From Solenopsis invicta (lineage: Eukaryota > Arthropoda > Insecta > Hymenoptera > Formicidae), in assembly GCF_016802725.1 (NCBI RefSeq), contig NC_052664.1:19798405-19862404 (forward strand): a DNA stretch of 64,000 nt, read 5' to 3'. Both the position numbers and the translations under genes were made by a program. Shown piece by piece: positions 10,834-21,211 of this stretch. Positions within the stretch are counted from its first letter, which is position 1. Each line of letters starts with the position of its first letter. Below the pieces are notes generated by a model that was not told where the DNA came from, made no database searches, and was given only the letters and a program-made list of their open reading frames with translations.

Positions 10834-11296
10834 CAGAAATGTTTATCGAGTTTTTCGATGCCAATTTTTTTGATAATTCTTAATTACGGCCAAAAAAATA
10901 TACTACGGCAAATTCGCATTCAAGGTTCAACAGTTTCTGTAATATATATTTGTTACTTTTTTTGAATATCGATATCATAACATATGAATTTTTGCAGTAA
11001 CAATTAATGCATATAAAGTAGATATATTTCTCACGAAGTGATATTTTTGCTGTGCTGATATTTTAGCTAAATATTATAACGAATTTAATGTTTTTTAATA
11101 AATCGTGAAAATCCTATAGTATAAACCAGAATTGGAATAAAAAATTGAGCGATTGTTCAATTTTTTGAATTTTTAAAAATTTATAACATGAAAACAAAAC
11201 CGTGCTGATAATAAAAGCCGTGACACGTCTATTATTTTGTTTTGTTTCAAGAGTTATCAAAAATTATAATCAAAAAACTCGATAAACATTTCTGGG
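10832..11296. mobile_element. Non-autonomous TIR element, about 465 bp
   Basis: The ends are CCCAGAAATGTTTATCGAG and its reverse complement. The inverted similarity continues inward for about 50 bp with mismatches. The interior is AT-rich with no useful frame, so it is a MITE-like element. No convincing target duplication is visible. The superfamily is not assigned. Confidence 0.65.
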
Positions 11297-12180
11297 GTAT
11301 TCTTTGTAAGTTTAATAATTTTGCAAAAACTTATCAAATATTTAATGATTATTATTAAATAGTAATGAAAGAGTAAAGACTACGAAATAGAGCTGGCTTA
11401 GATTTATTTTTATAATTATCATATTTTTATTCATATCAATTATACCTAAAATTATATAATTTTATTATTATTGCTTACATTAATATCATTTATTGTATTA
11501 AAATTTATGGTGAAACAATTTGAAAAAAAGGAAACTTGATAGATTTTATAAACATATTGATTTAATTTTCATAATAATTACAATTATGTATATGCAATGA
11601 ATGTAACATATTTTACAATAAACTTTTCATGAAAATATAAAATTATGCATGATTACATTGCTCTATATTATTATTGGTTAAATAAATTGATAAAAAATTA
11701 ATACTAGTTGTATCTAATTTTTTAAATCGTTAGTACAAATTTTTATCAATATTATTCACTTCTCATTAACTTCATATTTTTGTTACTAAATGTAATTTAT
11801 ATTAAGCAAAAATATAAAATATTAAGGTACGATTTAGGTAACCGCATTATGCAGCTCTCCCCTACTCCGTGGGATTGTAGGCACGTGATCTTGAGCACGA
11901 TGCTATTCCACATAATTAGTAATAAAATGTAAAATGTAACTCAAGTCTGAATTTCATATGTTTTGACTTGTAAGTTTAATTGAAATATCGTTTAAAACAG
12001 AAAATTTATTCAATGCACGGATAATGCTCTGCGCGTATTAATGGCGCGTGTCGGTTCTTCGTTGCTGCGATTGCAGTGCGATTGATTTAGTTTCGCGTGA
12101 ATATTAGTGCGTGCGCATTCTGTAATTAGGCTGATAATTTGTTAGACCAAGAATCTGCGCGCACTTGGTTGCACCAATGC
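11297..12180. other. AT-rich intervening DNA
   Basis: AT-rich sequence with no exon or repeat that I can support, leading into the degenerate repeat array. Confidence 0.6.
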
Positions 12181-12420
12181 CGAGAACGCTCTTCGGTGAA
12201 GACAGGGAGAATGCTCTATCCCCGATAAGTGTGCGGTGTCGAATGTCGAGAACACTCGACAGAGACAGAGGACACTCTACTCCTTTGTTCTATCGACACT
12301 AGTTATAGATTTCTGTGGAAGCTGATTGCCAAGAACGCTCGGTAGAAACAGGGAACGTTCTACTCCCTGATTTACCGACGAATTATGACGCTGAGTCAAA
12401 TGCAAAGAACGTTCTATCCC
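12181..12420 (+). repeat. Degenerate tandem array of coding-like units
   Basis: Four diverged copies of a unit of about 66-82 bp, starting near 12,181, 12,247, 12,329 and 12,400. They share GAGAACGCTC, ACAGGGA and CTCTAYTCC words. Read in matching frames, the units repeat a motif like CQERSVETGNVLLP. Indels between units shift the frame, so this is probably a decaying coding repeat. Confidence 0.55.
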
Positions 12421-12521
12421 CTTCTACGATTGATTGTAACGAGATTGATCAAGAAATTGGAAACGAATTCAATGGAATTGAAACGTTGGTTCATGGCGTA
12501 TCGGGTTTCAGTGATAACTGA
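12309..12521 (+). CDS. Candidate terminal exon or pseudogene piece
   Basis: After a pyrimidine-rich stretch and the acceptor ACTAGTTATAG|, a 70-codon frame runs in phase 0 to TGA at 12,519. It opens ISVEADCQERSVETG and is acidic and coding-like. Phase 0 matches the donor of right-arm exon 2 (10,330), giving a possible three-exon plus-strand gene of about 102 residues. However, the next 150 bases are coding-like in another frame (about 12,520-12,669, ending in TAA). Upstream repeat units are also out of frame. A frameshifted pseudogene is therefore at least as likely. Confidence 0.3.
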   Translation: MSVEADCQERSVETGNVLLPDLPTNYDAESNAKNVLSPSTIDCNEIDQEIGNEFNGIETLVHGVSGFSDN

Positions 12522-13253
12522 AACCGCCGAATGGAATTGCTGTCGATCAACGGAAATTGGAAACGATCAATACACAGTTGAAAAATTTGTGTCAAATTTG
12601 ACGTTTATTATGTCTCAAACGATCCATTCAAATTTGTATTTAACACAAGACGAATATGATAGAAAATAACACAAATGCTATGTACAAGATTAACACAAAA
12701 ATGTAACATTTTGATGCAATTTAAAAACAAATTGTCGAAGAAAATTTCTTCAGTAAAATTAATATTTATAATATTTATAATGTTGACGCGTACATTTTAT
12801 TTATTTTAGAATCAAAGTTTCAAAACTATTTTATTTTTATGTTATTCGTTTATTTACATTTATAAATTATATTTTAACATTAAGAAATGTTGAATATTAT
12901 ATTAAGGACCGTTTTTAATATAAATACAAAATATTTTCTACTGTGTATTGTATGTGGATTGCGTGATCGACCGCCACTCAATAATAGAAACCTCGATGTG
13001 AAGGTTTTCACGTCTAATAATTGTTGTTGATGATTTTATATAATATCACAAGATGTACATTGGTAACGTGCCTTTTCTTGTTTGATGAATGAACACTTAC
13101 AGAATCAGATATAAGTGTTTTGAGAGTTGGGATATCTCTAGTTTAACAATTGCTTGGTCAGCCGAAATAAAGTATATTGAGATGCGTCATTACAAAAAGC
13201 ATTATTTAAGGAATTTGTATTTAAAAATTACTCACTTTAACGTAGCAGTGGGA

Positions 13254-13300
13254 AGGAAACACTTGTGACTTACCTGTAACAGAAGAAGTAATATATGGTT
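13254..13300 (-). promoter_or_regulatory. Recursive splice site (zero-length exon)
   Basis: On the minus strand, a pyrimidine-rich tract followed by CTGTTACAG is directly joined to GTAAGTCAC (junction between 13,274 and 13,273). A full acceptor abutting a full donor is the signature of a ratchet point, as described in long Drosophila introns. It lies near the middle of the 11-kb gap between the minus-strand exons at 18,499 and 7,417, dividing it into about 5.2 and 5.9 kb. This supports those exons belonging to one transcript. Confidence 0.6.
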
Positions 13301-13493
13301 ATTAACAAGGCGAGAACGGCGTAAATAAATAAGTACAAACATATAACGCGAGAAATCGGCAATTTCGCGCAAAGGTGCAAAAAGGAAACGGAAAGTTACG
13401 TTCGATGAGAAAACAGCAGTATCATAAAGCGCAGTAAAATATTGACCAGAGAAATCCTTTTCATTTCCATTCTTATATAGTACAATCAGTATG

Positions 13494-13731
13494 CACATGG
13501 AAAGAATAGTTGCTGAAGTATCTAAAAATTTAACTAGATGCAGATCTGAAAATAATTTTGTTGAATTATAAATATATAGAAATAATTATGCAGAACGTTC
13601 AAATATGATAAACATTGTTGACATTCTAATTTGAAAATCCTACATAATTATATTAGTCTAATAAAAATTATTTTTAGATCTGTATCTAGCAAAATTTTTT
13701 TAGACTTTAGCAAAATTATTCTTTCCGTGTA
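13494..13731. mobile_element. MITE family A, copy 1
   Basis: A palindromic element whose arms read ACATGGAAAGAATAG inward from the left and CACGGAAAGAATAATTTTG from the right. The arms of about 95 bp share the CAGATCTGAAAATAATTTTG core. There is no coding frame. It is one of seven copies in the window. Confidence 0.8.
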
Positions 13732-13759
13732 TAATATACACGTATGTAGAAAGTAATAA

Positions 13760-13895
13760 GGAAATATATAAATGTTTAAACTAAAGTTCAAGTATTTTAT
13801 CTACGTAAGTTAAATATATAAACTCGAACTGAAGAAATTCAATTAAGCTGAAAAATTTAGTTAAGTTAACAATATTTTTTCCATGTAATTGCAAC
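13760..13895. mobile_element. MITE family B, partial copy
   Basis: The segment ends in GTTAACAATATTTTTTCCAT and carries the CTGAAGAAATTCAATTAAG and ACTTAAATA-type words seen in the copies at 38,055 and 45,765. The left end is not clear. Confidence 0.4.
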
Positions 13896-13919
13896 AATTT
13901 TAAAATGATTTAACAAAAG

Positions 13920-14760
13920 TTATTACGTGCGAAATATCGCTGTGACGATAAATAATAAAAGGATCGAATCGCGTCGAATCGCGGAAGCCTATTGCTTCCA
14001 CATTCAAATTGCTATTTGCAATGTTTGTTAGCGCTTTCGTAATAAGTGCAATTTTCCTACAAAAATTGGGACTCAACGAAAAACGCGAACGCGTAAAGGA
14101 CGATTAACGCTTACTTCATCGACGTTGTTCAAAATGACGACGGCAACGAGCAACAGAATGAAATGTGCGACGATAAATCGCAATTTACGCCCGCCATTTT
14201 TCATCAACAACAAGCGTCAGCGCTTTCAGCGGCGAACAATCTCTCCGTTCGATAATATTCTCGTGATTGTGGCCTCGTGATTCACTACGAAATGATGAGA
14301 GAGTTACGCGAATCGAAACTGTGCACTGAATCCGTATAACTGATTCACCTTGGCGCGTTTCTGCTTCACGGTCTATTAAGCGGTAACAAAAACCACCCTC
14401 GGTGGATCTCGCGGACCGGGAAAGGAATTAAGGTGAATTGATGAGACTGATCTTTCCTCGAGGTGTGCGTCGAGCGTTGAACTCGCTGGCGCATAAATAG
14501 CCGACAATGCGGTTATGCTAATCGGCCGCCGTTGCCGCGCAACTCGGCCAATCGCCCGATAAATCGACGAAATAAATTGGTTTTCGATAACATTACCGTG
14601 AAAACGCTTGCGCCTGAGGAATAGGGAGGAAAGACGTGGAGGTCAAAAGGAAATGAGGGGTGAGTCTTGGTAGACGAGGATCTTGGAGAGCGAAGGAACC
14701 TTCGGCTCGTTGTTCGGGCGGGTCGGATCTCTTTGTCACTTGAGAGCCCTTTAAGCCACT
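13920..14760. other. GC-richer patch, no gene called
   Basis: A moderately CpG-rich stretch with no pairing of frame and splice signals. It may hold regulatory DNA; nothing specific was seen. Confidence 0.4.
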
Positions 14761-14956
14761 TTACGTGCTAGCTGATTCCGTGTCGACATGACTACACCTG
14801 GTCTTCGTTCACCACCTCCTCCCTACGCTTTGACTAAATCTTTAAGCATTACGTTGGAACACGCGATAAGAGAGTATACAATTAGCTTTAAATCTAAGTT
14901 CACAACAAGATTAAATATTGGGTATCAACAAGAGATAGAAAGACAAAAAAAATTTG

Positions 14957-15173
14957 TTTATACGCGGAAAGAACGATTTTAAAATTTTACTGGATGCACA
15001 CTGTGCAATCGTAATGCGTAATAAATACATAAAAAGTAATTACATAATTTTATACACAAAAATCCAACTGTATTTTTTGTGTATAAAATTATGTAGTCAC
15101 TTTTTACGCATTTATGTGCGTGTAATTTTTTTAGATACTTAGACGTGTAATTTAATATCGATACACGTCTAAG
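14957..15173. repeat. Solo family A end plus two hairpins
   Basis: A family A terminus (CGCGGAAAGAACGATTTTA) at about 14,957 is followed by a strong hairpin at 15,015-15,120. Its arms contain ATAATTTTATACACAAAAA and differ at only a few bases, with a 10-base loop. A smaller perfect hairpin follows at 15,137-15,173 (CTTAGACGTGTA and its complement). This may be a family A element rearranged by a palindromic insertion. Confidence 0.6.
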
Positions 15174-15189
15174 CGTTTAACAAGTTTAA

Positions 15190-15420
15190 CACAAAAAAAA
15201 TAATTTTGCTGAAGTAAAAATTAGCTGGATATAGATCTGAAAATAATTTTGTTAGACCATCAAAATAATTATATAGCCGATTGTTAGAATGTCAACATTT
15301 TTAGGAGCATTATTCATCGTTGTTTAAATATTTTTCATAATTATTTTGATTGTCCAACAAAATAATTTTCAAATCTATACTCAGCTAATTTTTACTTCAG
15401 CAAAATCGTTTCTTTTGTGT
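15190..15420. mobile_element. MITE family A, copy 2
   Basis: The arms share AATTTTGCTGAAGTAAAAAT and TAGATCTGAAAATAATTTTG with inverted partners at the right end. The outermost terminus is eroded (CACAAAAAAAATAATTTTG). About 231 bp. Confidence 0.75.
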
Positions 15421-16498
15421 ACGAATTCTATTAAGAGATGGATTTAATAAATATTAAAGTGTGTTTATAAAGGGATACCGACTTCTAATAAACGAAAGTG
15501 AATACGGGATTAGGAAAGTAAAAATGGACGGCCGGATATTGAAAGATATTATAGGGACGGAGGGGACTCAATGATTTACATCTGTTGGGGACATCAGGAC
15601 AAGTACGGGTATTATCATAAAAGAACAGGGGATTTGGCTTCTGGGGAAAAGAGCATTATCAGGCACCTGCTGTTTCAGCGACTGCTGCCGGTTCCCTCAA
15701 AACATGCCTTTTACACATTTTGCGAAAGGCGCGTTGGGGGAGTCTTCGATTTCATGGGAGTGGCCAAAAACACGAAAAACATCCACAATATATTTTTTTT
15801 ACGTTGAAATAAGACGCTGGAGTTTTTTGAAGAACGAAAAAAACCTGGATCTTTATACACATATATAAACAAAACGAGGAGAACATTTCAGAAAAAATAT
15901 ATTATAAAAATAAGAATAAATGCGATTAAGGGGCGTAGAGAGATAAAAAGTATGTAGAAGATAAATAAATTTCTTTAATAAATTCTAAAATAAATTACAA
16001 AAAATAGATATAGTTTTGCTTTAAATTATGGATCCACATTTACTTTTCTTATTTCTTATTCAATTAATTATCTAGATTTAATTATCGAGTTAAAATAATA
16101 AAATTAATTTAATTTATAATTCTTTTTTAGCAGCAAAGTTTAGTTTTAAATACACAGAGCGCTTTTTTAATAATATTTAGCGTCCTCGTGATATTTTAAA
16201 ATATGCTGTTTAGTTAATAAGTAAAAAAATAAAATTATTTCGTTATTGAATATGCATATAATTAACAGCTTATAATTTTATAAAATTCATTTTTTTGTGA
16301 TACGAATATTATTTTCAATAGTTTTTTACCATTATTAATAATTATACATAAATTTAAAAAAATAAATAGAAATTACCGGTAAATAATTCTATTCAGTCGT
16401 AATTTCAATGCACATAAAATAATTTTGTAAATAATTTCTAACGTTAATTACAATATCATTATCAATGTACAAAATTTGGTTATTACACATGAAAATCT

Positions 16499-16603
16499 CA
16501 GGTAGTAAGCTGACGTTATTTACTGTCATTTTGATGTTAAAATGTCGACAAAGACATCATTTTGATATTAAAGTGACGACAAATAACGTCAGCTTGCTAC
16601 CTG
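16499..16603. ncRNA. 105-bp hairpin, pre-miRNA-like or tiny palindromic element
   Basis: CAGGTAGTAAGCTGACGTTA at the left pairs with TAACGTCAGCTTGCTACCTG at the right. Pairing continues for about 46 bp per arm to a short loop near 16,548. Of eight mismatches, six are G-U compatible if the + strand is transcribed and only two are A-C. That is more than expected if arms drift as DNA, but the number is small. Size and shape fit a microRNA precursor or a palindromic MITE remnant. Confidence 0.4.
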
Positions 16604-17936
16604 GAATATTGTATTTTTATAACAAACATAGGATTATTTGTATTATACTTTACCAACTATATTTTGCAGACTGATTTATTTTCGTATAGGAATTTAGGAG
16701 CTGTGTACGGTACAGCGAACAATTTTTTAAACGCCCATAATATAAAGTTAAAGCGAAAATTAAGAAGTCTTGAAATTTTTGCTCGAAGGAGCCGACAAGA
16801 TGTGTAGATATTGCATCCCCCACGCGCTTTTTCCGAGGAAAGTTCTTACGAGGTCAGACAGGTTCGCGCAGTCGTCATTTATGCCCTGGGCGTATACATA
16901 ACGTGCCCCGCATGTGCCGTGTTACTGATAGGAAAGTCGTAAAGATAGCAGAAAGGAAGCGCACTCACGGATGTTTCTTGCGACGCGCGACTTGTCGAAA
17001 GGAGTGCAAGCGATAAGAGCCGACTCCTATGCGCACGTACGAATAATCAAATGGCAAAGTATTCCATGTACGAAAATAATGATGCCCCGCTTTCGTCATT
17101 TGATCTTTGCGTCCAAGAATCACAACAAAATCGAGAGAACGGATTATTTGCGAAAATATTCTCTAAATCTAGAGTGATGTGTTATTGTAAAAAACTGAAA
17201 ATTGAGATTGTACAATTTTTCGAGTGATGTGACACTCTATTAATAAGAGTAAAAATCCGATCTTATAAATCTTGTAATGAAAATTGAGCTTGTATAATTT
17301 TCGAACGATATTCGTTCTACCGGATTTTGAAGAATAAAAATGACACAAATCACCAAGAAAGGTAAAAATGACAGATTCAAAAGCAATTAATTATTCAATA
17401 CTAAACTAATGTATATAAAATTCCCGCAAGAACATCTTTGCAAAATTGCATTTTTGCAAAGCATATAATAGGTGTTACCCGCTGCGAAGGTGCATTAGTT
17501 ACGTCAGTTGCGAATCTGGGGCGAGCAGACGCAGCTAATGTAACTGTCGATTTGTTATCCGCCACCATTAACATTTACACATCATTAACCGTTAGTAACG
17601 TCGATAACCACGTGGTTGAAATTCTATGGAAATTTCATAATATATGAGAAAATTTGGAAAAGACCTCCATTTATCTTCTTTATATCTTCACATCGCACTA
17701 ATGGCAGGACTGCTATCTTACTACAGTAGTATGAGACGTGTGCAAATTATTAATATGTTAATGTGAATATCTCAGAAATTTCTTAGAAAAAGAATATTTC
17801 AAATTAATTAGTGCATTTGATCAGTACATCATGATTAAATGATTAATTATACGAGATAAACTATAATTTATCTTAGCCGATATATTGTCAGAACAAAAAT
17901 ATAATATCATTCTAAAAACATAGTTTTGATTCGTTT

Positions 17937-18208
17937 ACATGATAAAAACGGTTTTGCTAAAGTACTTAAAAATTTAGCTAGACATAAATTTGAAAATAAT
18001 TTTTGCTAGATCATCAAAACGTAATTATGTAGGACGCTCAAGCTAGTTGTTAAAAATTGAATATTATTTTAAAACAAAATTTTATGTAGTACTGCTCATT
18101 GTGCTTGAGTAGCCTTCATAATTATTTTAATGCTCTAATTAAATTATTTTCAGACATGTATTTAGTTAAATTTTTAGATACTTTGGCAAAATCGTTTTTT
18201 TTCCGTGT
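17937..18208. mobile_element. MITE family A, copy 3
   Basis: Left arm ACATGATAAAAACGGTTTTGC, right arm ending AAAACGATTTTGCC when read inward. The core includes AGTACTTAAAAATTTAGCTAG and GAAAATAATTTTTGC. About 272 bp, with both termini present. Confidence 0.8.
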
Positions 18209-18239
18209 GGATGTCCCCTCTTAATACATATAACAGAAT

Positions 18240-18451
18240 TGTGTACACCCACGGTCATCGACTCTGTTCTTCAGAAAATTTTTCAATCTGAGAAGTCACC
18301 ATTTTTCTACATACTCGCAGTTCATAATTAATGTAACGATTAAAGCTTATTAATCATTACGTTAATCATGAACTGTAAGTATGTAAAAAGATAGCGACTT
18401 TTCAGTTTGAAAAATTTCCCCAGGGACAGAATCGATGACCATGCGTGTACA
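18240..18451. repeat. 212-bp near-palindrome
   Basis: The arms 18,240-18,342 and 18,345-18,451 are reverse complements at about 80-85%. They include GGTCATCGAYTCTGT at the outside and CAGTTCATRATTAAYGTAA near the axis, with almost no loop. It sits between MITE copy 3 and the exon at 18,499, so it lies just inside the intron after that exon. Confidence 0.75.
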
Positions 18452-18498
18452 TCTATTTGGATCTCGAGAGAAACGAGATAATATGTCGTTAGGCTTAC

Positions 18499-18685
18499 CC
18501 TCTCATTGCTTGTCGGATTGGAGTCTGAGATGGAGAACGTGTCGACGATGGAGTCGAAGCGCACGAGCTTTTTCGGGTGATGGGTTTTCTTCGAACGCGG
18601 ACAGAGCGAGCACATGGCTGGATCTGTCGGCGTAGTCGGGGGCATATTTTCGAGAACGTCTTCTCGCGATTTCACACGATTGGCA
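18499..18685 (-). CDS. Exon with RVxF-like motif, unknown protein
   Basis: A minus-strand exon ending AAT GAG AGG|GTAAGCC in phase 0. Upstream, the frame opens after TGA, with acceptor CAATCGCAG| at 18,686 (phase 2). An ATG at 18,645 could start it instead. The 62 codons include a Pro/Thr-rich start (MPPTTPTDPAMC), a CxxC (CSLC), a basic patch, then KKLVRFDSIVDTFSISD. KLVRF resembles the RVxF docking motif of protein phosphatase 1 regulators, but such short motifs occur by chance. The next compatible minus-strand exon is at 7,334-7,417, with the recursive site between. A second frame is also open here but is a poorer protein. No family is recognised. Confidence 0.5.
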
Positions 18686-19047
18686 CTGCGATTGTTTCAC
18701 TACGAACTTTTCAGCGTAATCCGAATCACCCGTCGATCACCAGCCGAATCGCCAAAGCCGTCCAATTTTTGCGCACAATGTTTCTAGGTAATTTTCAATC
18801 CCGTGATTAAGAGGCCATTCACTGGCAGTGATCGTTTCTGTCGTTCTCCGTTTATCACTGTCTTTGCCTCCTCATTGTTTTAAATTGGTGCATATTATTG
18901 CTCACATTCATAATAAATAGCTTTCATTAGAGAGCTCATATAAATTGTTGAAGAATTCGTTGATTTTGTTCATAGTTCCAATGCATCTTTTTTATATTCA
19001 TGATGAACGTTAAGAACTGGAAAGATGCGGAAAAAATTGAAAATAAT

Positions 19048-19260
19048 ACATGGAAAGAACGATTTTAAAGATGTTTCTAAAAAGTTAAATACAGAATTTG
19101 AAAATAAATTTTATTGAACTATTAAAATAAGTACGAAGGACGTTCAAGCATGATGGGCAATGCTGCAAAAGATAACTACTTTGAGTGTCCAATAAGATTA
19201 TTTTTAGATTTGTGTTCTGCTAAATTTTTAGATGTTTCAACAAAACCGTTTTCTCCGTGT
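19048..19260. mobile_element. MITE family A, copy 4
   Basis: Termini ACATGGAAAGAACGATTTTA and ACACGGAGAAAACGGTTTTG (right end read inward). Flanked by ATA on the left and ATAT on the right, suggesting an AT-rich target. It contains CGTTCAAGCATGATGGGCAA, the family centre. About 213 bp. Confidence 0.85.
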
Positions 19261-19798
19261 ATATTTTTCTAAATTTTTATAGAATTATATGTATATGTAA
19301 TGTGTTATATAAGTTCAGAAATTTTAATATTGTTTTAAATTTAAATTGGAAAAAATAAGCTTTAACCTGCAACATGTTGTTTCGCTATCTATGAAAACAT
19401 ATATAAGTTTCTTCTTATTTTTAAAATTTTTATACTTTTTAAATTCAGCAGTTTTTATTTTGACTTTTTTCAATTTTTGTACTATATACATACAAATATA
19501 TGCATATAAATGTATGTGATATTTAAACGTATAATAGTTGTTCAAATCGGTTTCTGCACAGAGCTTTGCAACTTGCGATGAAACAAGGGACGACATCTGA
19601 TAGCAATGGTGTCTACCAAAGTGCAGAGGTCGGTATAGAAGGAATTTACGACAGTTGCATATTGCACATGCAACTGCAAAACTGCAATACCTTTTGGATG
19701 AAATATAGATTTGTGGAATGTTGCAAAACATGATGTATTAAAAAAATATACATATAAATGTAAAAGATTTCGTTTCGTTTTCACACATATCGGTTCTC

Positions 19799-19881
19799 TA
19801 TTTATCTGACAAAACCGAATATTTTTCAAGTATAAACACCTTTGAAATGTTATATTTCTTCCAGTCCGCGCAAACAATTGT
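19799..19881 (+). repeat. 83-bp dispersed repeat, copy 1
   Basis: Starts TATTTATCTGACAAAACCG and ends GCGCAAACAATTGT. It matches 21,736-21,818 in the same orientation with only three differences, all G/A or C/T transitions with copy 2 carrying A or T. Confidence 0.9.
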
Positions 19882-20578
19882 TCCATCCTATTATTCTTTT
19901 TGTCTGTATCGTAACTTTTCAACAGTCCATTTGAATTTGGTTCAGTTACGCACGAGTTTCTCTTTAGCGTATTGCCGCTAATTGATCGATGCTTTTTAAG
20001 CTGTTCCAGTTAGTAGTTTATACGTGCCGTAGTAATTTGTTACATAATTGCTTCTCGCTTCTTCGCAAATTGCAGCGCAATTCATTAGCATGATTTTGTA
20101 ATCAGTAACTCAATTATCGCCGTTCCTTTAAAGTCATTTGGTGACTGAATGCATGAATATTAAACTTCCTTAATCGGATAATTTAATTTTTACTTGATTA
20201 AAGAAATAATCAATGAGTTAATTTTATTTTTCAAAAATTGTTAAATTGAAGAAATGTCGAAAAACAAGTATATAAACTCAAGTAATTTAGGATCTTAAAG
20301 TTTTTTATCGCCCACGAAGGCAATTCAAGCGCATAATGTGCATCGTATTACTCCACAATGCTACGAAATCGAGTTCTGCTCCGACAGAAAAGAAGAATGA
20401 CACAATGCGTTCTTCGAGGTGCATTTGGCCCGACATGCATCTGACGGAAATACAATCGAGTTGCCGGTAAGCGCAACGCTAGCCACCGTCCGTCGACATC
20501 GCTTCACTCAGCCCACGCTTCACAGTTAACTAGATATTTCTTCTTTTACGTGACGTAACTTCTATTTACCACGTATGT

Positions 20579-20688
20579 CTTTTCAATGTAATGTACAAAA
20601 CAATTACGAATGAACGAAATTCGATTGGCGTCAATCGAATATCGTGTTATATTTAATTCGCAATTGTTTTGTATATAACATTGAAAAG
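20579..20688. ncRNA. 110-bp hairpin 1 of a cluster
   Basis: CTTTTCAATGTAATGTACAA pairs with the inverted right arm ending CATTGAAAAG. The ACAAAACAATTRCGAAT block is shared by both arms, with an asymmetric bulge before an ATTCGATTGRCG tip. It could be a structured RNA or a palindromic element; no other evidence was seen. Confidence 0.35.
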
Positions 20689-20807
20689 AGAAATTCATTA
20701 TAATAGTAATATCGTCGTGGATTACGAATCGTATTTAAAATAAACTTATAAAGTTGTTAGTGCGTCTTTGCGTCATTCTATTTTTCTATTGTTCAGCAGA
20801 CATAAAA

Positions 20808-20928
20808 CAAGAGATCTGTTCTTTTTAGCTAAACTGATTGCACAAGTTCAGAGTTTACCTTTTTCCTTTCAACGTAAAGGGAAAAAGATAAACTGTAAAC
20901 TAGCAGTCACAGCTAAAAAGAAAAGACT
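20808..20928. repeat. Hairpin 2 of a cluster
   Basis: TTCTTTTTAGCT ... CAGAGTTTACCTTTTTCC pairs with GGGAAAAAGATAAACTGTAA ... AGCTAAAAAGAA. The loop is tiny (around AACG) and there is one bulge of about 6-8 bases. It overlaps a 99-codon chance frame beginning at 20,768. Confidence 0.6.
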
Positions 20929-21097
20929 TGAGGTTAGAATAACAAAAAAGTGTGTTCGAATATTTATATGTTCAAATCGATCTGATGATCTAGCAAAAGA
21001 GATTGAAGTTAGACAAATAAATATTTTCCACGATACAAAAAAATATCAGAAGATTTCTAAATTCTGAAAACGCAATTTATTTGCGCTTTTTTTCTTT

Positions 21098-21211
21098 GAG
21101 AAATTGCTTTATTTATTTCTTAATTTATTTTTCTTAATTCATTTCTCGTATATCTTATAATGTGAGATATATGAGAAATAAGTTGTTGTGTAAGACAATA
21201 AAGCAATTTCT
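21098..21211. repeat. Hairpin 3 of a cluster, nested
   Basis: Outer arms GAGAAATTGCTTTATT and AATAAAGCAATTTCT enclose an inner hairpin ATTTCTCGTATATCTTA/GAGATATATGAGAAAT (21,140-21,180). Confidence 0.65.

Noticed and set aside
17438..17647. 69-codon plus-strand frame with fairly protein-like composition
   Set aside because: No acceptor, donor, poly(A) signal or initiation context; length is within chance for this region.
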